Shown here: piece after piece, positions 13,830 to 22,587 of the stretch
How positions within the stretch are numbered: position 1 is the stretch's first letter
How the letters are laid out: every line of letters begins with the position of its first letter
From: Clostridia bacterium
GTDB taxonomy: Bacteria > Bacillota > Clostridia > Christensenellales > UBA1242
Assembly: GCA_017409005.1 (NCBI GenBank)
Contig: JAFQTP010000003.1
Coordinates: 159,699 to 223,698 of the forward strand
Length of the DNA: 64,000 bases
Direction of reading: 5' to 3'
Position numbers and translations under genes: made by a program
The notes under the pieces: generated by a model
Seen by the model: the letters and a program-made list of their open reading frames with translations, nothing else
Database searches by the model: none
Told to the model about the DNA's origin: nothing

Positions 13830-15824
13830 ATGGAAATTACATCAGAAACATTAAAAAGAATGAGCGAACACCGCCCAGCATGGCCAAAACGTGCAGTTGT
13901 AACATCTGGCATGCCATATGGCAATAAATCACTTCATTGCGGACATATAACACTATTTATTCATTCCGATTTTTTTGCTCGTTTTTTACGTGATAGAATT
14001 GGTAGCGACAACGTTATTTATGTTTCCGGAACCGATTGCTATGGTAGTCCTGCATTAGAAGGTTACCGTAAAGTAGTAGAGAAAAAAGAATTTGAAGGTA
14101 GCATTTCCGACTACGTTCAAAAATACCATAAAATCCAGCAGCAAATTTTAAATAGTTATAACATTTCTTTAAATCTGTTTGGAGCCTCTGGCTTAGGCGA
14201 CGCAAAAGAAATACACCAAACAATGTCTAACGAGGTGTTTAATAGGCTTTTAGAAACTGAAAATTTAAGTCCACTAAAAACACTACAATTTTTCGACGAA
14301 GAAAAACAAACATTTCTAAATGGTCGTCAAGTAATGGGCAAATGTCCGTTTGAGGGTTGTTCTTCCGAACATGCTTATGCCGACGAATGTGATTTAGGAC
14401 ATCAATACATGCCTCAAGAGTTAATTAATCCGGTTAGCACTTTATCTGGCAAAACTCCAGTTTTAAAAGAAATTGGCAACTGGTATTTTAACCTTGAAAA
14501 CTATATTGATTTACTTAAAGAGTGGACAAACTATTTAAACACAAAAACTCCAACTCGCAGTTACGTTACAAAAGAAATTAACGAGTTTTTAAAGAAACCA
14601 GAACTTTATGTAAAAAAAGAGTTTTTAGAAGAATTCAAATCTGTTAAAAATTTACCTGAACACGAACTTATTGTAGATAACAAACCATCGTTTACCGTAA
14701 TATTTAATAAGTTAACCGATAGAGAACAGGCTTGTGAAATTTTAAGCAATGCTGGCATTCGTTATAGAACTGGTAAAACATTAGTTCCTTTCCGTTTAAC
14801 TGGCAATATTGAATGGGGAGTTAAAGCTCCAGACACAACCGAACTTAAAGATTTAACTTTTTGGGTTTGGCCAGAAAGTTTATGGGCTCCAATTTCGTTT
14901 ACTAGAACTTACTTAAATAAATTTAACAAACAAAACGAATGGAAAAAGTGGTGGTGCAGTAACGATGCAAAAGTTTACCAATTTATTGGTGAAGATAATA
15001 TTTATTTCTATGGGCCAGCTCAAACCGCAATGTGGTTTGCAATGCAAGGTAAAAATCCAAGCATAAATGTTGAAGATGGAAACCTATCAATTCCACAAAT
15101 TGTTGCAAATAAACACACATTGTTCTTAAATAAAAAAGCGGGTTCAAGTTCAGCAATTAAACCACCAATGGCCGACGAATTGTTAAAACTTTATAGTGCT
15201 GAACAACTAAGGTTCCATTTCTTGGGTATGAATGTTGGCAACAACAGCTCTAGCTTTATGCCAAAACCTTTAAATCCTGATGCTAATCCAGCCGAGCAAG
15301 ATCCGGTTGTTAGGGAATATAACTTACTAACCAACGTGTTTAACCGTGTTTTGCGTACTCTTTGCTACACATGGCAAAAAGACTATGATGGCATTATGCC
15401 ACATGGCACACCTAGCGAAGAAGTTAAAAATGCATGTTTATACAGTGTTTTAAAATATGAAAAAGCTGTTTACGACCACAAATTCCACATGGTTTGCTAC
15501 GAACTAGACACATTAATTCGCAACATTAACAAAACTTTAACTTCATATAATAATTCAATGGCAGGAACTGTTGAAGGTAAACAAATTTTAGTAAACGCAC
15601 TTCACATGGCGCGTGTTGCTTTAACCTTGCTTCACCCAATTGCACCAGAAAGTGTTGAAAAAGTGGCTGAATTTCTAAAATTAGACTCTTCAATTTTCAG
15701 TTGGGATAACATTGATAAAACAATTTACGAATTTGTTGAAAATCCTACAAATCATAAACCAAATTTCCTAGAACCTAAAGTAGATTTTTTTGCTCGTCCA
15801 AGCTGGCAATTTGAAAATAATTAA
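13830..15824 (+). CDS. Divergent methionyl-tRNA synthetase-like class I synthetase
   Basis: The 664 residues align by eye with MetRS. The N-terminal TSGMPYGNKSLHCGH carries the HIGH motif as HCGH. A zinc-knuckle insertion follows (CPFEGC...CDLGH), then WAPISF in place of the usual DAPIGY region, YFYGPAQTAMW where MetRS has YFHSLFWPAM, and a C-terminal helical anticodon domain. The KMSKS loop is NKKAGSSS, strongly altered, and no C-terminal EMAP-type tRNA-binding domain is present. It may be the main MetRS of an odd lineage or a paralogue with another role; the methionine-pocket His appears to be Tyr. It is monocistronic. Confidence 0.75.
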   Translation: MEITSETLKRMSEHRPAWPKRAVVTSGMPYGNKSLHCGHITLFIHSDFFARFLRDRIGSDNVIYVSGTDCYGSPALEGYRKVVEKKEFEGSISDYVQKYHKIQQQILNSYNISLNLFGASGLGDAKEIHQTMSNEVFNRLLETENLSPLKTLQFFDEEKQTFLNGRQVMGKCPFEGCSSEHAYADECDLGHQYMPQELINPVSTLSGKTPVLKEIGNWYFNLENYIDLLKEWTNYLNTKTPTRSYVTKEINEFLKKPELYVKKEFLEEFKSVKNLPEHELIVDNKPSFTVIFNKLTDREQACEILSNAGIRYRTGKTLVPFRLTGNIEWGVKAPDTTELKDLTFWVWPESLWAPISFTRTYLNKFNKQNEWKKWWCSNDAKVYQFIGEDNIYFYGPAQTAMWFAMQGKNPSINVEDGNLSIPQIVANKHTLFLNKKAGSSSAIKPPMADELLKLYSAEQLRFHFLGMNVGNNSSSFMPKPLNPDANPAEQDPVVREYNLLTNVFNRVLRTLCYTWQKDYDGIMPHGTPSEEVKNACLYSVLKYEKAVYDHKFHMVCYELDTLIRNINKTLTSYNNSMAGTVEGKQILVNALHMARVALTLLHPIAPESVEKVAEFLKLDSSIFSWDNIDKTIYEFVENPTNHKPNFLEPKVDFFARPSWQFENN

Positions 15825-15833
15825 TAAAAAATT

Positions 15834-15870
15834 TAAAAGGCTTATCCTAAGTGTAGGGTGGGCCTTTTTT
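15834..15870 (+). terminator. Terminator after the MetRS-like gene
   Basis: An imperfect stem AAAAGGC...TATCCTA / TAGGGT...GGCCTTTT is followed by six T. Confidence 0.75.
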
Positions 15871-15965
15871 GTTTAATTAATATACGTGTAATTATTTAAT
15901 AACATGTATAAATATACAACTAAAATTAATATTTAAACTATTTGTAATCAAATTAATTATTATGG

Positions 15966-15994
15966 TTGACAATATGAACAACAATTCATATACT
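15966..15994 (+). promoter_or_regulatory. Promoter of arsR-metal ATPase operon
   Basis: Consensus -35 TTGACA (15966-15971) and -10 TATACT (15989-15994) with a 17-nt spacer. The spacer is filled by operator 1, so repressor binding would block RNA polymerase. Confidence 0.85.
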
Positions 15995-15996
15995 AA
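15971..15996. promoter_or_regulatory. ArsR-family operator 1
   Basis: An imperfect palindrome ATATGAAC-AACA-ATTCATAT lies between the -35 and -10 elements. It is repeated almost identically 36 nt downstream. Confidence 0.75.
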
Positions 15997-16006
15997 TAAT
16001 GAACAC

Positions 16007-16032
16007 AATATGAACCTAAATTCATATACTAA
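16007..16032. promoter_or_regulatory. ArsR-family operator 2
   Basis: ATATGAAC-CTAA-ATTCATAT is the second copy of the operator 1 palindrome, including the same trailing ACTAA. It is placed around the start of the leader, ending just before the RBS. Confidence 0.75.
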
Positions 16033-16044
16033 AAGGATGTGTGT

Positions 16045-16353
16045 ATGGAAAAATTTATTATGCCTAATCAAACCGAAATTGAAAAGGTTGGTAACTTATT
16101 TAAAATTATTGGCGATTCAACACGTTTAAAACTAATTTTTTTGCTGCTTGAAAAACCAAAAACTGTTAGCGAACTTTGTCAAACCTCTGGCTGTTCGCAA
16201 TCGTTAGTTTCGCATCAACTTAAAATTTTAAAGGATAATTACATTGTTTCTAGTTCAAAACAAGGCAATTTTGTTACCTATTTTTTAATTGACGAACACA
16301 TAAGCATTTTATTAAATATTTGTCGAACACACATCAACGAAAAGGAGAATTAA
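16045..16353 (+). CDS. ArsR/SmtB-family metal-sensing repressor, alpha-5 zinc-site type
   Basis: Winged-helix repressor of 102 residues. The recognition helix is SQSLVSHQLKILKD. The C-terminal helix carries D83-x-H85-x10-H96-x2-E99, an exact match to the alpha-5 motif of SmtB/CzrA zinc sensors; Cys45 and Cys50 before the recognition helix could form a second, alpha-3-like site. A GTG two codons upstream is possible, but ATG 16045 has the better distance to AAAAGG. It is followed after 1 nt by the metal ATPase gene, and two palindromic operators cover its promoter. Predicted to release DNA on Zn, Co or Cd excess. Confidence 0.9.
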   Translation: MEKFIMPNQTEIEKVGNLFKIIGDSTRLKLIFLLLEKPKTVSELCQTSGCSQSLVSHQLKILKDNYIVSSSKQGNFVTYFLIDEHISILLNICRTHINEKEN

Positions 16354-16354
16354 A

Positions 16355-18640
16355 ATGAAGGTTAATTTTAAACTAGTTGGTGTAGATTGTGCCGTTTGTG
16401 CGTCTAAACTTGAAAATGCCATAAACAAATTACCTTATATTAAATCAGCTTCACTTAATTTTGTTGATTTAAAACTTTATGTTGAAACTATTCCAGATTA
16501 TTCTTCGTCTGAGCAAGAACTTGAAAATAATTTACAGGAATTAACCACAAAAGTTCTTCCTAATGTAATTGTTAAAAGTTTAAGTAAACAAAACTATTTA
16601 GATAAATTAAAAAGTAAAAGCAAAAACAAAAATTTTGTTAACTCAAATGTTTCTTTAACCACCGTTTCTCATAACCATGTTACCGAACAAGACATTGAAA
16701 AGGCTTTAAAGCAAGAAGAGTTAAACAACCTTCCAAGTTTACAAAGTTTTTCTAAACCCGAAGAGGTTGTTTCAAACGTTAAAAGTACCCACAAAATTAA
16801 TTGGTTTAGTTTAAGTTTTATTAAAGTTTACGCATCTTTAATATTATTTATTTTAGGTTTAACATTGCCAGTTGGCTTTTGGTGGAAGTTTAGCATATAT
16901 TTAGTTTCATATATCATTGTTGGCTACGATGTTGTGTTTAGTGCAATTAAAAACATTTTTAAAGGAAAGTTTTTAGACGAAAAGTTTTTAATGAGCCTTG
17001 CTTCAATTGCTGCATTTTGCATAAACGAAATGCCCGAGGCAGTTGCTGTAATGTTGCTTTATCAAATTGGAGAATTGTTTCAAAACCATGCTGTTCAAAA
17101 ATCGCGTAGTGCAATTGGCAACATTATTAACTTAAAATCAGAGAGTGCAAACAAAATTGTTAATGGTGAGGTTAGTGTAGTAACGCCTGACGACCTACAA
17201 TTAAACGATATAATTTTAATTAAAGTTGGCGAAAAAGTTCCAACCGACGTTGAAATTATTAAAGGGCAAACTAACTTTAACACCAGCATGGTAACTGGCG
17301 AAAGCATGCCAATGTTTGCCGAACCTAGCACAAAAGTTTATTCCGGTTGCATTAATTTAACCGAGGCGGTTTATGCAAAAGTAACTAGTGTTTATGCCGA
17401 TTCTACAGTTGCAAAAATTTTAGACCTAGTTGAAAATAACACCGAAAACAAATCAAAAGCAGAAAATTTTATTACAAAATTCGCCAAATATTACACTCCA
17501 ATTGTTGTGTTTATTGCCGTAATTTTATTTGCATTATTTCCACTTTACGGAGGTGGAATTACTGAAGCAATTCATAAATCTGCGGTGTTTCTGGTAATTT
17601 CTTGTCCGTGTGCTTTAGTTATTTCTATTCCGCTAACTTACTATTGCGGTTTGGGTGTAAGTGCTAAAAATGGACTTTTAATTAAAGGTGCAAATGTACT
17701 AGATAGCATAAACGAACTAAAAGCTGTTTGTTTCGATAAAACCGGAACTATAACATTAGGAAAATTTAAAATAACTGAAATTTATGCCGAAAACAACGAA
17801 AAAGTAATGCTAAAATATTTGGTATATGCCGAAAGCGTTTCTAACCACCCAATTGCAAAATGTATTGTTGCAAATAACAAAATTAATCAAAACCTAATAA
17901 CTAGCGCAAAAGAAATTATGGGTAAAGGTGTTGTTGCAACTGTTGAGGGTAATCAAATTATTTGCGGAAATGAAAAGTTGCTTAAAGACTACAAGGTTAA
18001 ATTTAATCCGCAAAATGTTGCCGGAACAATAATTTATGTTGCTAAAAATAAAGAATATTTAGGATATGTTGTTGTTTCAGATGTTATTAAACCAACATCT
18101 AAACAAGCCATAGCAAATTTAAAAACCTACAACATAAAATCAGTTATGTTAACTGGTGATAATCAAGCAACTGCCGAGTTTGTTGCATTTGAGGTTGGGC
18201 TAAGCGAATTTAAGCACAATTTACTACCACAAAACAAAGTTGCTGAATTTGAAACACTTAAATTACAGCATAAATTTGTTGGATATGTTGGCGATGGAAT
18301 TAACGACTCACCTGTTTTAAATAAGGCACATGTTGGCTATGCTATGGGATTAAATGGCTCCGATAGTGCAATAGAATTTGCCGACGTTGTTGTTATGACC
18401 GATGACTTAAATTCGGTTGTAGATTCTGTTAAAATTGCAAAAGCAACTCGAAAAATTGCAATTCAAAACATTGTGTTTTGTTTGGTAATAAAACTGGCAA
18501 TAATGGTTTTAGGCGTTTTAAATCTTGCACCAATGTATCTGGCTATTTTTGCCGATGTTGGTGTTAGTATGCTTGCAATTTTAAATGCAATTCGTATTTT
18601 CTTAGTTAAGTTTAATAAAAATAAAAGCAAGGGTAAATAA
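16355..18640 (+). CDS. P1B-type Zn/Cd/Pb-exporting ATPase (ZntA/CadA-like)
   Basis: Heavy-metal efflux pump of 761 residues. An N-terminal metal-binding domain has C12-x2-C15 (DCAVC). A low-complexity linker follows (about 85-145), then transmembrane helices with the intramembrane SCPCAL motif, the phosphorylated Asp461 in DKTGT, the TGES actuator loop, HP in SNHPIAK, and GDGINDSP. CPC without extra His favours Zn/Cd/Pb over Cu. It is co-transcribed with the ArsR sensor; its last codons lie inside the terminator hairpin. Confidence 0.93.
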   Translation: MKVNFKLVGVDCAVCASKLENAINKLPYIKSASLNFVDLKLYVETIPDYSSSEQELENNLQELTTKVLPNVIVKSLSKQNYLDKLKSKSKNKNFVNSNVSLTTVSHNHVTEQDIEKALKQEELNNLPSLQSFSKPEEVVSNVKSTHKINWFSLSFIKVYASLILFILGLTLPVGFWWKFSIYLVSYIIVGYDVVFSAIKNIFKGKFLDEKFLMSLASIAAFCINEMPEAVAVMLLYQIGELFQNHAVQKSRSAIGNIINLKSESANKIVNGEVSVVTPDDLQLNDIILIKVGEKVPTDVEIIKGQTNFNTSMVTGESMPMFAEPSTKVYSGCINLTEAVYAKVTSVYADSTVAKILDLVENNTENKSKAENFITKFAKYYTPIVVFIAVILFALFPLYGGGITEAIHKSAVFLVISCPCALVISIPLTYYCGLGVSAKNGLLIKGANVLDSINELKAVCFDKTGTITLGKFKITEIYAENNEKVMLKYLVYAESVSNHPIAKCIVANNKINQNLITSAKEIMGKGVVATVEGNQIICGNEKLLKDYKVKFNPQNVAGTIIYVAKNKEYLGYVVVSDVIKPTSKQAIANLKTYNIKSVMLTGDNQATAEFVAFEVGLSEFKHNLLPQNKVAEFETLKLQHKFVGYVGDGINDSPVLNKAHVGYAMGLNGSDSAIEFADVVVMTDDLNSVVDSVKIAKATRKIAIQNIVFCLVIKLAIMVLGVLNLAPMYLAIFADVGVSMLAILNAIRIFLVKFNKNKSKGK

Positions 18641-18653
18641 TCCTTGCTTTTGT
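18623..18653 (+). terminator. Terminator of the metal-efflux operon
   Basis: A 10-bp stem AAAAGCAAGG/CCTTGCTTTT (18623-18632, 18642-18651); the ATPase stop codon lies in the loop. Confidence 0.8.
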
Positions 18654-18674
18654 GTTATGCAAACTATTATGCAA

Positions 18675-18707
18675 AAAATAAAAACAGCCTTTAATTGGCT
18701 GTTTTTT
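18675..18707 (-). terminator. Terminator of the alpha/beta hydrolase gene
   Basis: The stem AACAGCC/GGCTGTT (18683-18689, 18697-18703) directly follows the minus-strand stop and runs into a T tract on the minus strand. Confidence 0.85.
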
Positions 18708-19587
18708 ATTCCTCAAAAAATTTTACAATGTCAGCATAAACATCTTCTTTAAAAGTTTCATTTAAAATTTCATGTCTGCCATTTTTATAAAGTTTCATTT
18801 CGCATTTAATGTTATTATTATTGTAAACATCGTAAAGTTTTTTTACTAACTTTCCATTATTTCCAACCGGGTCGCATTCGCCAGAAACAATAAAAATTTT
18901 TTGTTCTGGAGTAATCAGTTTTAAGTCTTTATAATTTTTTAAAATGTTTTTAAAAAAACTTTTATAAAAGCAAACCGGAAACATTGTTCCGCAATATGGG
19001 TCTAATTTATATTCTTTAAAAATTGCTTCGTCTTGTGTAAGCCAGTTGTCGTTTGCAAATTTCTTTTCATATCCGTCAAAACTTAAGCGCTCAATTAATT
19101 TTGCTTTAGCGTGGTTTCCTTTAAATAGGGCAGTTAGGTTTGTAACAATGTTTGCAAGCCACATAACCATTGTTTTTGTGTAAGCGCTTCCGCATAAAAC
19201 AATTTTATTGCTTAAATTGCATACTTGAGTGTAGCGCTGTGCAATAAACGAACCATATGAATGACCAATAACATAAACTGGCAAATCAAATCGACTTTTT
19301 AATTTTTCAGTTAAAATTATTTGGTCCGAAACTGTTTCTTTAAAAATATCGCCGTTTGTGTGTCCTAAAAACTTAACATCGCCACAAGTTTCGCCGTGTC
19401 CACGTAGGTCAGAAGCAAAAACAATATAACCTTGTTTATTTAAATATCTTGCAAAGTTATCATAGCGTTTTGCATGCTCTTTCATACCATGAATAATTTG
19501 CACAACAGCCTTAGGTTTGCTAACATCGTCCCAAACGTAGCAGGTTAGGTCTTTGCTTTCAAACCCCTCAATTATTTCTTTTTTCAT
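18706..19587 (-). CDS. Alpha/beta hydrolase, monoacylglycerol lipase/lysophospholipase type
   Basis: Protein of 293 residues of the Hydrolase_4/serine aminopeptidase S33 group. It shows IIHGMKEHAKRYDNFARYL (oxyanion-loop region), SDLRGHGET, the nucleophile elbow GHSYGS, a late acid in SGECDPVGN, and the catalytic His in NGRHEILNE. Relatives hydrolyse monoacylglycerols or lysophospholipids. There is no signal peptide, so it is cytosolic. An RBS (AAGGTG) precedes the start. It appears monocistronic. Confidence 0.88.
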   Translation of the reverse strand: MKKEIIEGFESKDLTCYVWDDVSKPKAVVQIIHGMKEHAKRYDNFARYLNKQGYIVFASDLRGHGETCGDVKFLGHTNGDIFKETVSDQIILTEKLKSRFDLPVYVIGHSYGSFIAQRYTQVCNLSNKIVLCGSAYTKTMVMWLANIVTNLTALFKGNHAKAKLIERLSFDGYEKKFANDNWLTQDEAIFKEYKLDPYCGTMFPVCFYKSFFKNILKNYKDLKLITPEQKIFIVSGECDPVGNNGKLVKKLYDVYNNNNIKCEMKLYKNGRHEILNETFKEDVYADIVKFFEE

Positions 19588-19685
19588 TAATGCACCTTAT
19601 CTATTAATTTTCTAATTCATTTTAACAAAAATTTTAAATAAATAAAACTAAATCTCATATACTACTTTTAACTAAAAGGATTAAT

Positions 19686-20405
19686 ATGTGGGAATTTACA
19701 ATAATAGGTAACGCTAATTTAAATTTATATTTAAAAAATATCGAATTAACATTAAAACAAAAAGCCGATGTTATTTTAGCAGCAAATAAAAACACACTTT
19801 CAATTGCATGCAGGCCAGAAAATAAACAAAAGGTAATAAAACTTTTAAAACCGCTAATATCAGAAACAATTGTTTTGTTTTATAAAGAGCAGTTTTTTAA
19901 AAATCATATAAACCTAAACTATTTATCTAACCAATTTAAAACAGCATTTATTAAATGTCTTGTTTTGTTTGATTTTGAGGAAGATTACATTATTGCTTTT
20001 AATGAGTTGGAACTAATTAACGCTATAAACTTGGACTCTTTTTTTCATTTTAAACTAAAACAATTAAAAAATAAGTGGCAACAACTTTTATATGTTTTAA
20101 ATTCAAATTCAACATTTTTAGAAAGTGAAGCTTTGTTAGACCTGCTTAAATTTTTAATTAGTTCTATAAAGCCAAAGCGTGAAAGTGTTGATGTTTATTT
20201 TAATGGAACAAAATTTGTGCTATCAGACGAAAATAACAATATTTTAATGTTTAACAATTCCGAAAGCGCAGAGCTTAGCCTAATTAGTGGATTAATTACA
20301 TTAGCTCCTAAAACAATAAATTTACATTGCGCAGGGGTGCTTAGTAACAACACTTTTAAAATTATTTATTATGTTTTTAACAAAAAAGTAAATTTATTGG
20401 TTTAA
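19686..20405 (+). CDS. ytxC: Putative sporulation protein YtxC
   Basis: The 239 residues have no catalytic motif. The identification rests on position (directly upstream of the thrS T-box, as in many spore formers), on length, and on the C-terminal block FLISSIKPKRESVDVYF followed by an LITLAPKTINLH strand. In Bacillus the gene is reported to be sporulation-associated; its biochemical role is unknown. The sequence is very AT-rich and weakly conserved, so distant homology needs a profile search. Confidence 0.65.
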   Translation: MWEFTIIGNANLNLYLKNIELTLKQKADVILAANKNTLSIACRPENKQKVIKLLKPLISETIVLFYKEQFFKNHINLNYLSNQFKTAFIKCLVLFDFEEDYIIAFNELELINAINLDSFFHFKLKQLKNKWQQLLYVLNSNSTFLESEALLDLLKFLISSIKPKRESVDVYFNGTKFVLSDENNNILMFNNSESAELSLISGLITLAPKTINLHCAGVLSNNTFKIIYYVFNKKVNLLV

Positions 20406-20411
20406 AAAGTA

Positions 20412-20441
20412 TTGACTTTGCTTTTAATTTGAACATATAAT
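20412..20441 (+). promoter_or_regulatory. Promoter of thrS
   Basis: -35 TTGACT (20412-20417) and -10 TATAAT (20436-20441) with an 18-nt spacer, immediately after the ytxC stop. Confidence 0.75.
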
Positions 20442-20447
20442 TTAAAC

Positions 20448-20706
20448 GTACAAAAAATTTGTACAGATACAACGTAATTTAAATTTCAGGTTGATAAAAA
20501 GACAAGTAGAAATTATGTGTTTAAGTACCAGAGAAAGTGCCTTGGCTGGAAGCACCCACTTAAAAGTAATTGTTGAAACCACTTTTTTGACTGAACCTTT
20601 TATTGTTTTAGGATAAAAACAAATAAAGTGGCAACGCAAGTTGCAATTAAGGTGGAACCACGGATAATATTTATTCGTCCTTTGATTAAATTCAAAGGGC
20701 TTTTTT
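20448..20706 (+). promoter_or_regulatory. Threonyl T-box riboswitch of thrS
   Basis: The 3' T-box sequence AAGGTGGAACCACGG is at 20649-20663. It is followed by the terminator stem GTCCTTTGA/TCAAAGGGC (20677-20685, 20692-20700) and a T run. Upstream stem I contains AGAGA (near 20530) and the distal-loop sequence CTTGGCTGGAAG. The likely specifier is ACC (Thr) at 20578-20580. Uncharged tRNA-Thr is expected to stabilise the antiterminator and switch thrS on. Confidence 0.92.
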
Positions 20707-20746
20707 ATTTAAATTAAGCCCAAGTCATAAAAAGGAGATTATAAAA

Positions 20747-22483
20747 ATGGAACAAGAAAAATTAGAAAAATTACAAATGTATCGCCATAGCATGGCACAC
20801 GTTTTAGCAAAAGCACTAAAACAAATTTGGCCAGAAGTTAAACTAACAATTGGCCCTGCGGTAGATAATGGTTTTTATTACGATATCGATTTAAACCATG
20901 CCATCACTCCAGAAGATTTTGCTAAAATAGAAGAAAAAATGAACGAAATTATTAAAAATAACGAGGATTTTGTTCGTAAAGAAGTTAGTAAAGCAGAAGC
21001 TTTAAAAATGTTTGAAGGCAACGAATATAAGCTTGAACTTATTAACGAACTACCTGAAAACGAAGTTATAACTGTTTATTACACAGGCGAAAACTTTGTT
21101 GACCTTTGTCGTGGACCTCACGTAGAAAACACAAAATTCCTTCGCTCATTTGCATTTAAACTTGATAAAGTTAATGGTGCTTATTGGCGTGGCAGCGAAA
21201 AGAACAAAATGCTTCAACGTGTTTATGTTTTAGGGTTCCTAGATAAAAACGATTTAAAAGAATATGTTCACATGATGGAAGAGGCTTTAAAGCGCGACCA
21301 CCGCAAACTTGGTAAAGAACTTGGCTTATACTTTATTTCCGATTATGCAAAAGGCATGCCAACTTATATGCCAAAAGGATTAACTCTTAAAAACACTTTA
21401 ATCGATTTTTGGCGTCAAGTTCACAAAAAAGCCGGCTATATCGAAATTGAAACTCCAATGGCAATGAGTAGGGAACTTTGGGAAGTTAGCGGACACTGGG
21501 ATCACTACAAAGCAAATATGTATACATTTAAATGTGAAGATGAAACCTTTGCTGTTAAACCAATGAACTGCCCAGGCGGAATGCTTTACTATCAACAAAA
21601 CATTCATTCATATAAAGAATTTCCACTTCGTGTTGGCGAACTAGGAAAAGTACATCGCCATGAAGCAAGCGGAACATTAAATGGTTTACTACGTGTTCGT
21701 TGCTTTACTCAAGACGATGCTCACATCTTCATGCTACCAAATCAAATTGAAGACGAAATTAAAAATGTTATGCAACTTGTAGACCAAGTTTATTCTACAT
21801 TTGGTTTAAAATACACTGTTGAACTTTCAACAATGCCTGAAAGCCATATTGGTGAAGTTTCTGAATGGGAAGTTGCCGAAACAGCACTTTCTAACGCATT
21901 AAAAAATATGGGATTAGATTATAAAATTAATGCCGGCGATGGCGCTTTCTATGGTCCTAAAATTGATATTCACGTAACCGATTGCATTGGCAGAGAGTGG
22001 CAATGTGGAACAATTCAGTTAGATATGCAACTTCCAAAACGCTTTAACTTAACTTATGTAGATAGTGATGGCGGCTTAAAAGAACCAATCATGATTCACC
22101 GTGTAGTTTATGGTTCAATGGAACGTATGATTGCTGTTTTAATTGAAAACTTTGCAGGCGCATTCCCAACATGGCTTGCACCAGTACAAGTTAAACTTTT
22201 AAATATTTCTGATGCCCAACTTGACTATGCAAAACAAGTTAAAGAGGAACTTGAAAAATACAATATTCGTGTGGAACTAGACGATCGTAACGAAAAAATT
22301 GGTAAAAAAATTAGGGAAGCACAACTAGAAAAAATTCCTTATATGCTTGTTATTGGCGATAAAGAAATGGCTGAAGGTAAAGTTTCAATTCGCCACCGCA
22401 AAGAGGGCGATAAAGGGGCAATGGAACTACAAGAATTTGTTAACTTTATTAATGCCGAAATTGCAAGTAAAGAAATTAAATAA
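20747..22483 (+). CDS. thrS: Threonyl-tRNA synthetase lacking the TGS domain
   Basis: Class II synthetase of 578 residues (usual length about 635-645). It begins directly at the editing domain (RHSMAHVLAKALKQIWP, with the HxxxH metal motif and DLCRGPH), so the N-terminal TGS domain of about 60 residues is missing. The catalytic core has the zinc ligand Cys in NCPGGM, motif 2 around VHRHEASGTLNGLLRVR, and motif 3 HRVVYGSMERM. A C-terminal anticodon-binding domain follows. The RBS AAGGAG fits ATG 20747; the T-box occupies the region upstream, so no TGS exon-like sequence is hidden there. Confidence 0.95.
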   Translation: MEQEKLEKLQMYRHSMAHVLAKALKQIWPEVKLTIGPAVDNGFYYDIDLNHAITPEDFAKIEEKMNEIIKNNEDFVRKEVSKAEALKMFEGNEYKLELINELPENEVITVYYTGENFVDLCRGPHVENTKFLRSFAFKLDKVNGAYWRGSEKNKMLQRVYVLGFLDKNDLKEYVHMMEEALKRDHRKLGKELGLYFISDYAKGMPTYMPKGLTLKNTLIDFWRQVHKKAGYIEIETPMAMSRELWEVSGHWDHYKANMYTFKCEDETFAVKPMNCPGGMLYYQQNIHSYKEFPLRVGELGKVHRHEASGTLNGLLRVRCFTQDDAHIFMLPNQIEDEIKNVMQLVDQVYSTFGLKYTVELSTMPESHIGEVSEWEVAETALSNALKNMGLDYKINAGDGAFYGPKIDIHVTDCIGREWQCGTIQLDMQLPKRFNLTYVDSDGGLKEPIMIHRVVYGSMERMIAVLIENFAGAFPTWLAPVQVKLLNISDAQLDYAKQVKEELEKYNIRVELDDRNEKIGKKIREAQLEKIPYMLVIGDKEMAEGKVSIRHRKEGDKGAMELQEFVNFINAEIASKEIK

Positions 22484-22511
22484 TTATTAACATCTATAAA
22501 AATTAATAATT

Positions 22512-22552
22512 AAACAAAAAGGTGAGTTTTAGATGCTTGCCTTTTTGTTTAT
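22512..22552 (+). terminator. Terminator after thrS
   Basis: An imperfect long stem AAACAAAAAGG...AG / CT...CCTTTTTGTTT. Confidence 0.7.
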
Positions 22553-22581
22553 TTGACAAAGATTTGTTAAAGTAATATATT
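22553..22581 (+). promoter_or_regulatory. Promoter giving a probable leaderless mRNA
   Basis: -35 TTGACA (22553-22558) and -10 TATATT (22576-22581) have a 17-nt spacer. The start codon ATG begins 7 nt after the -10, where transcription is expected to start, and no Shine-Dalgarno is present. Confidence 0.75.
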
Positions 22582-22587
22582 TAAATT

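Noticed and set aside
16007-16032. Palindrome before arsR as a terminator or riboswitch
   Set aside because: It has no T tract and repeats almost exactly between the -35 and -10 elements, which fits operator sites better.
20442-20639. Minus-strand open frame between ytxC and thrS
   Set aside because: It lies inside the T-box leader and has no family resemblance or RBS.
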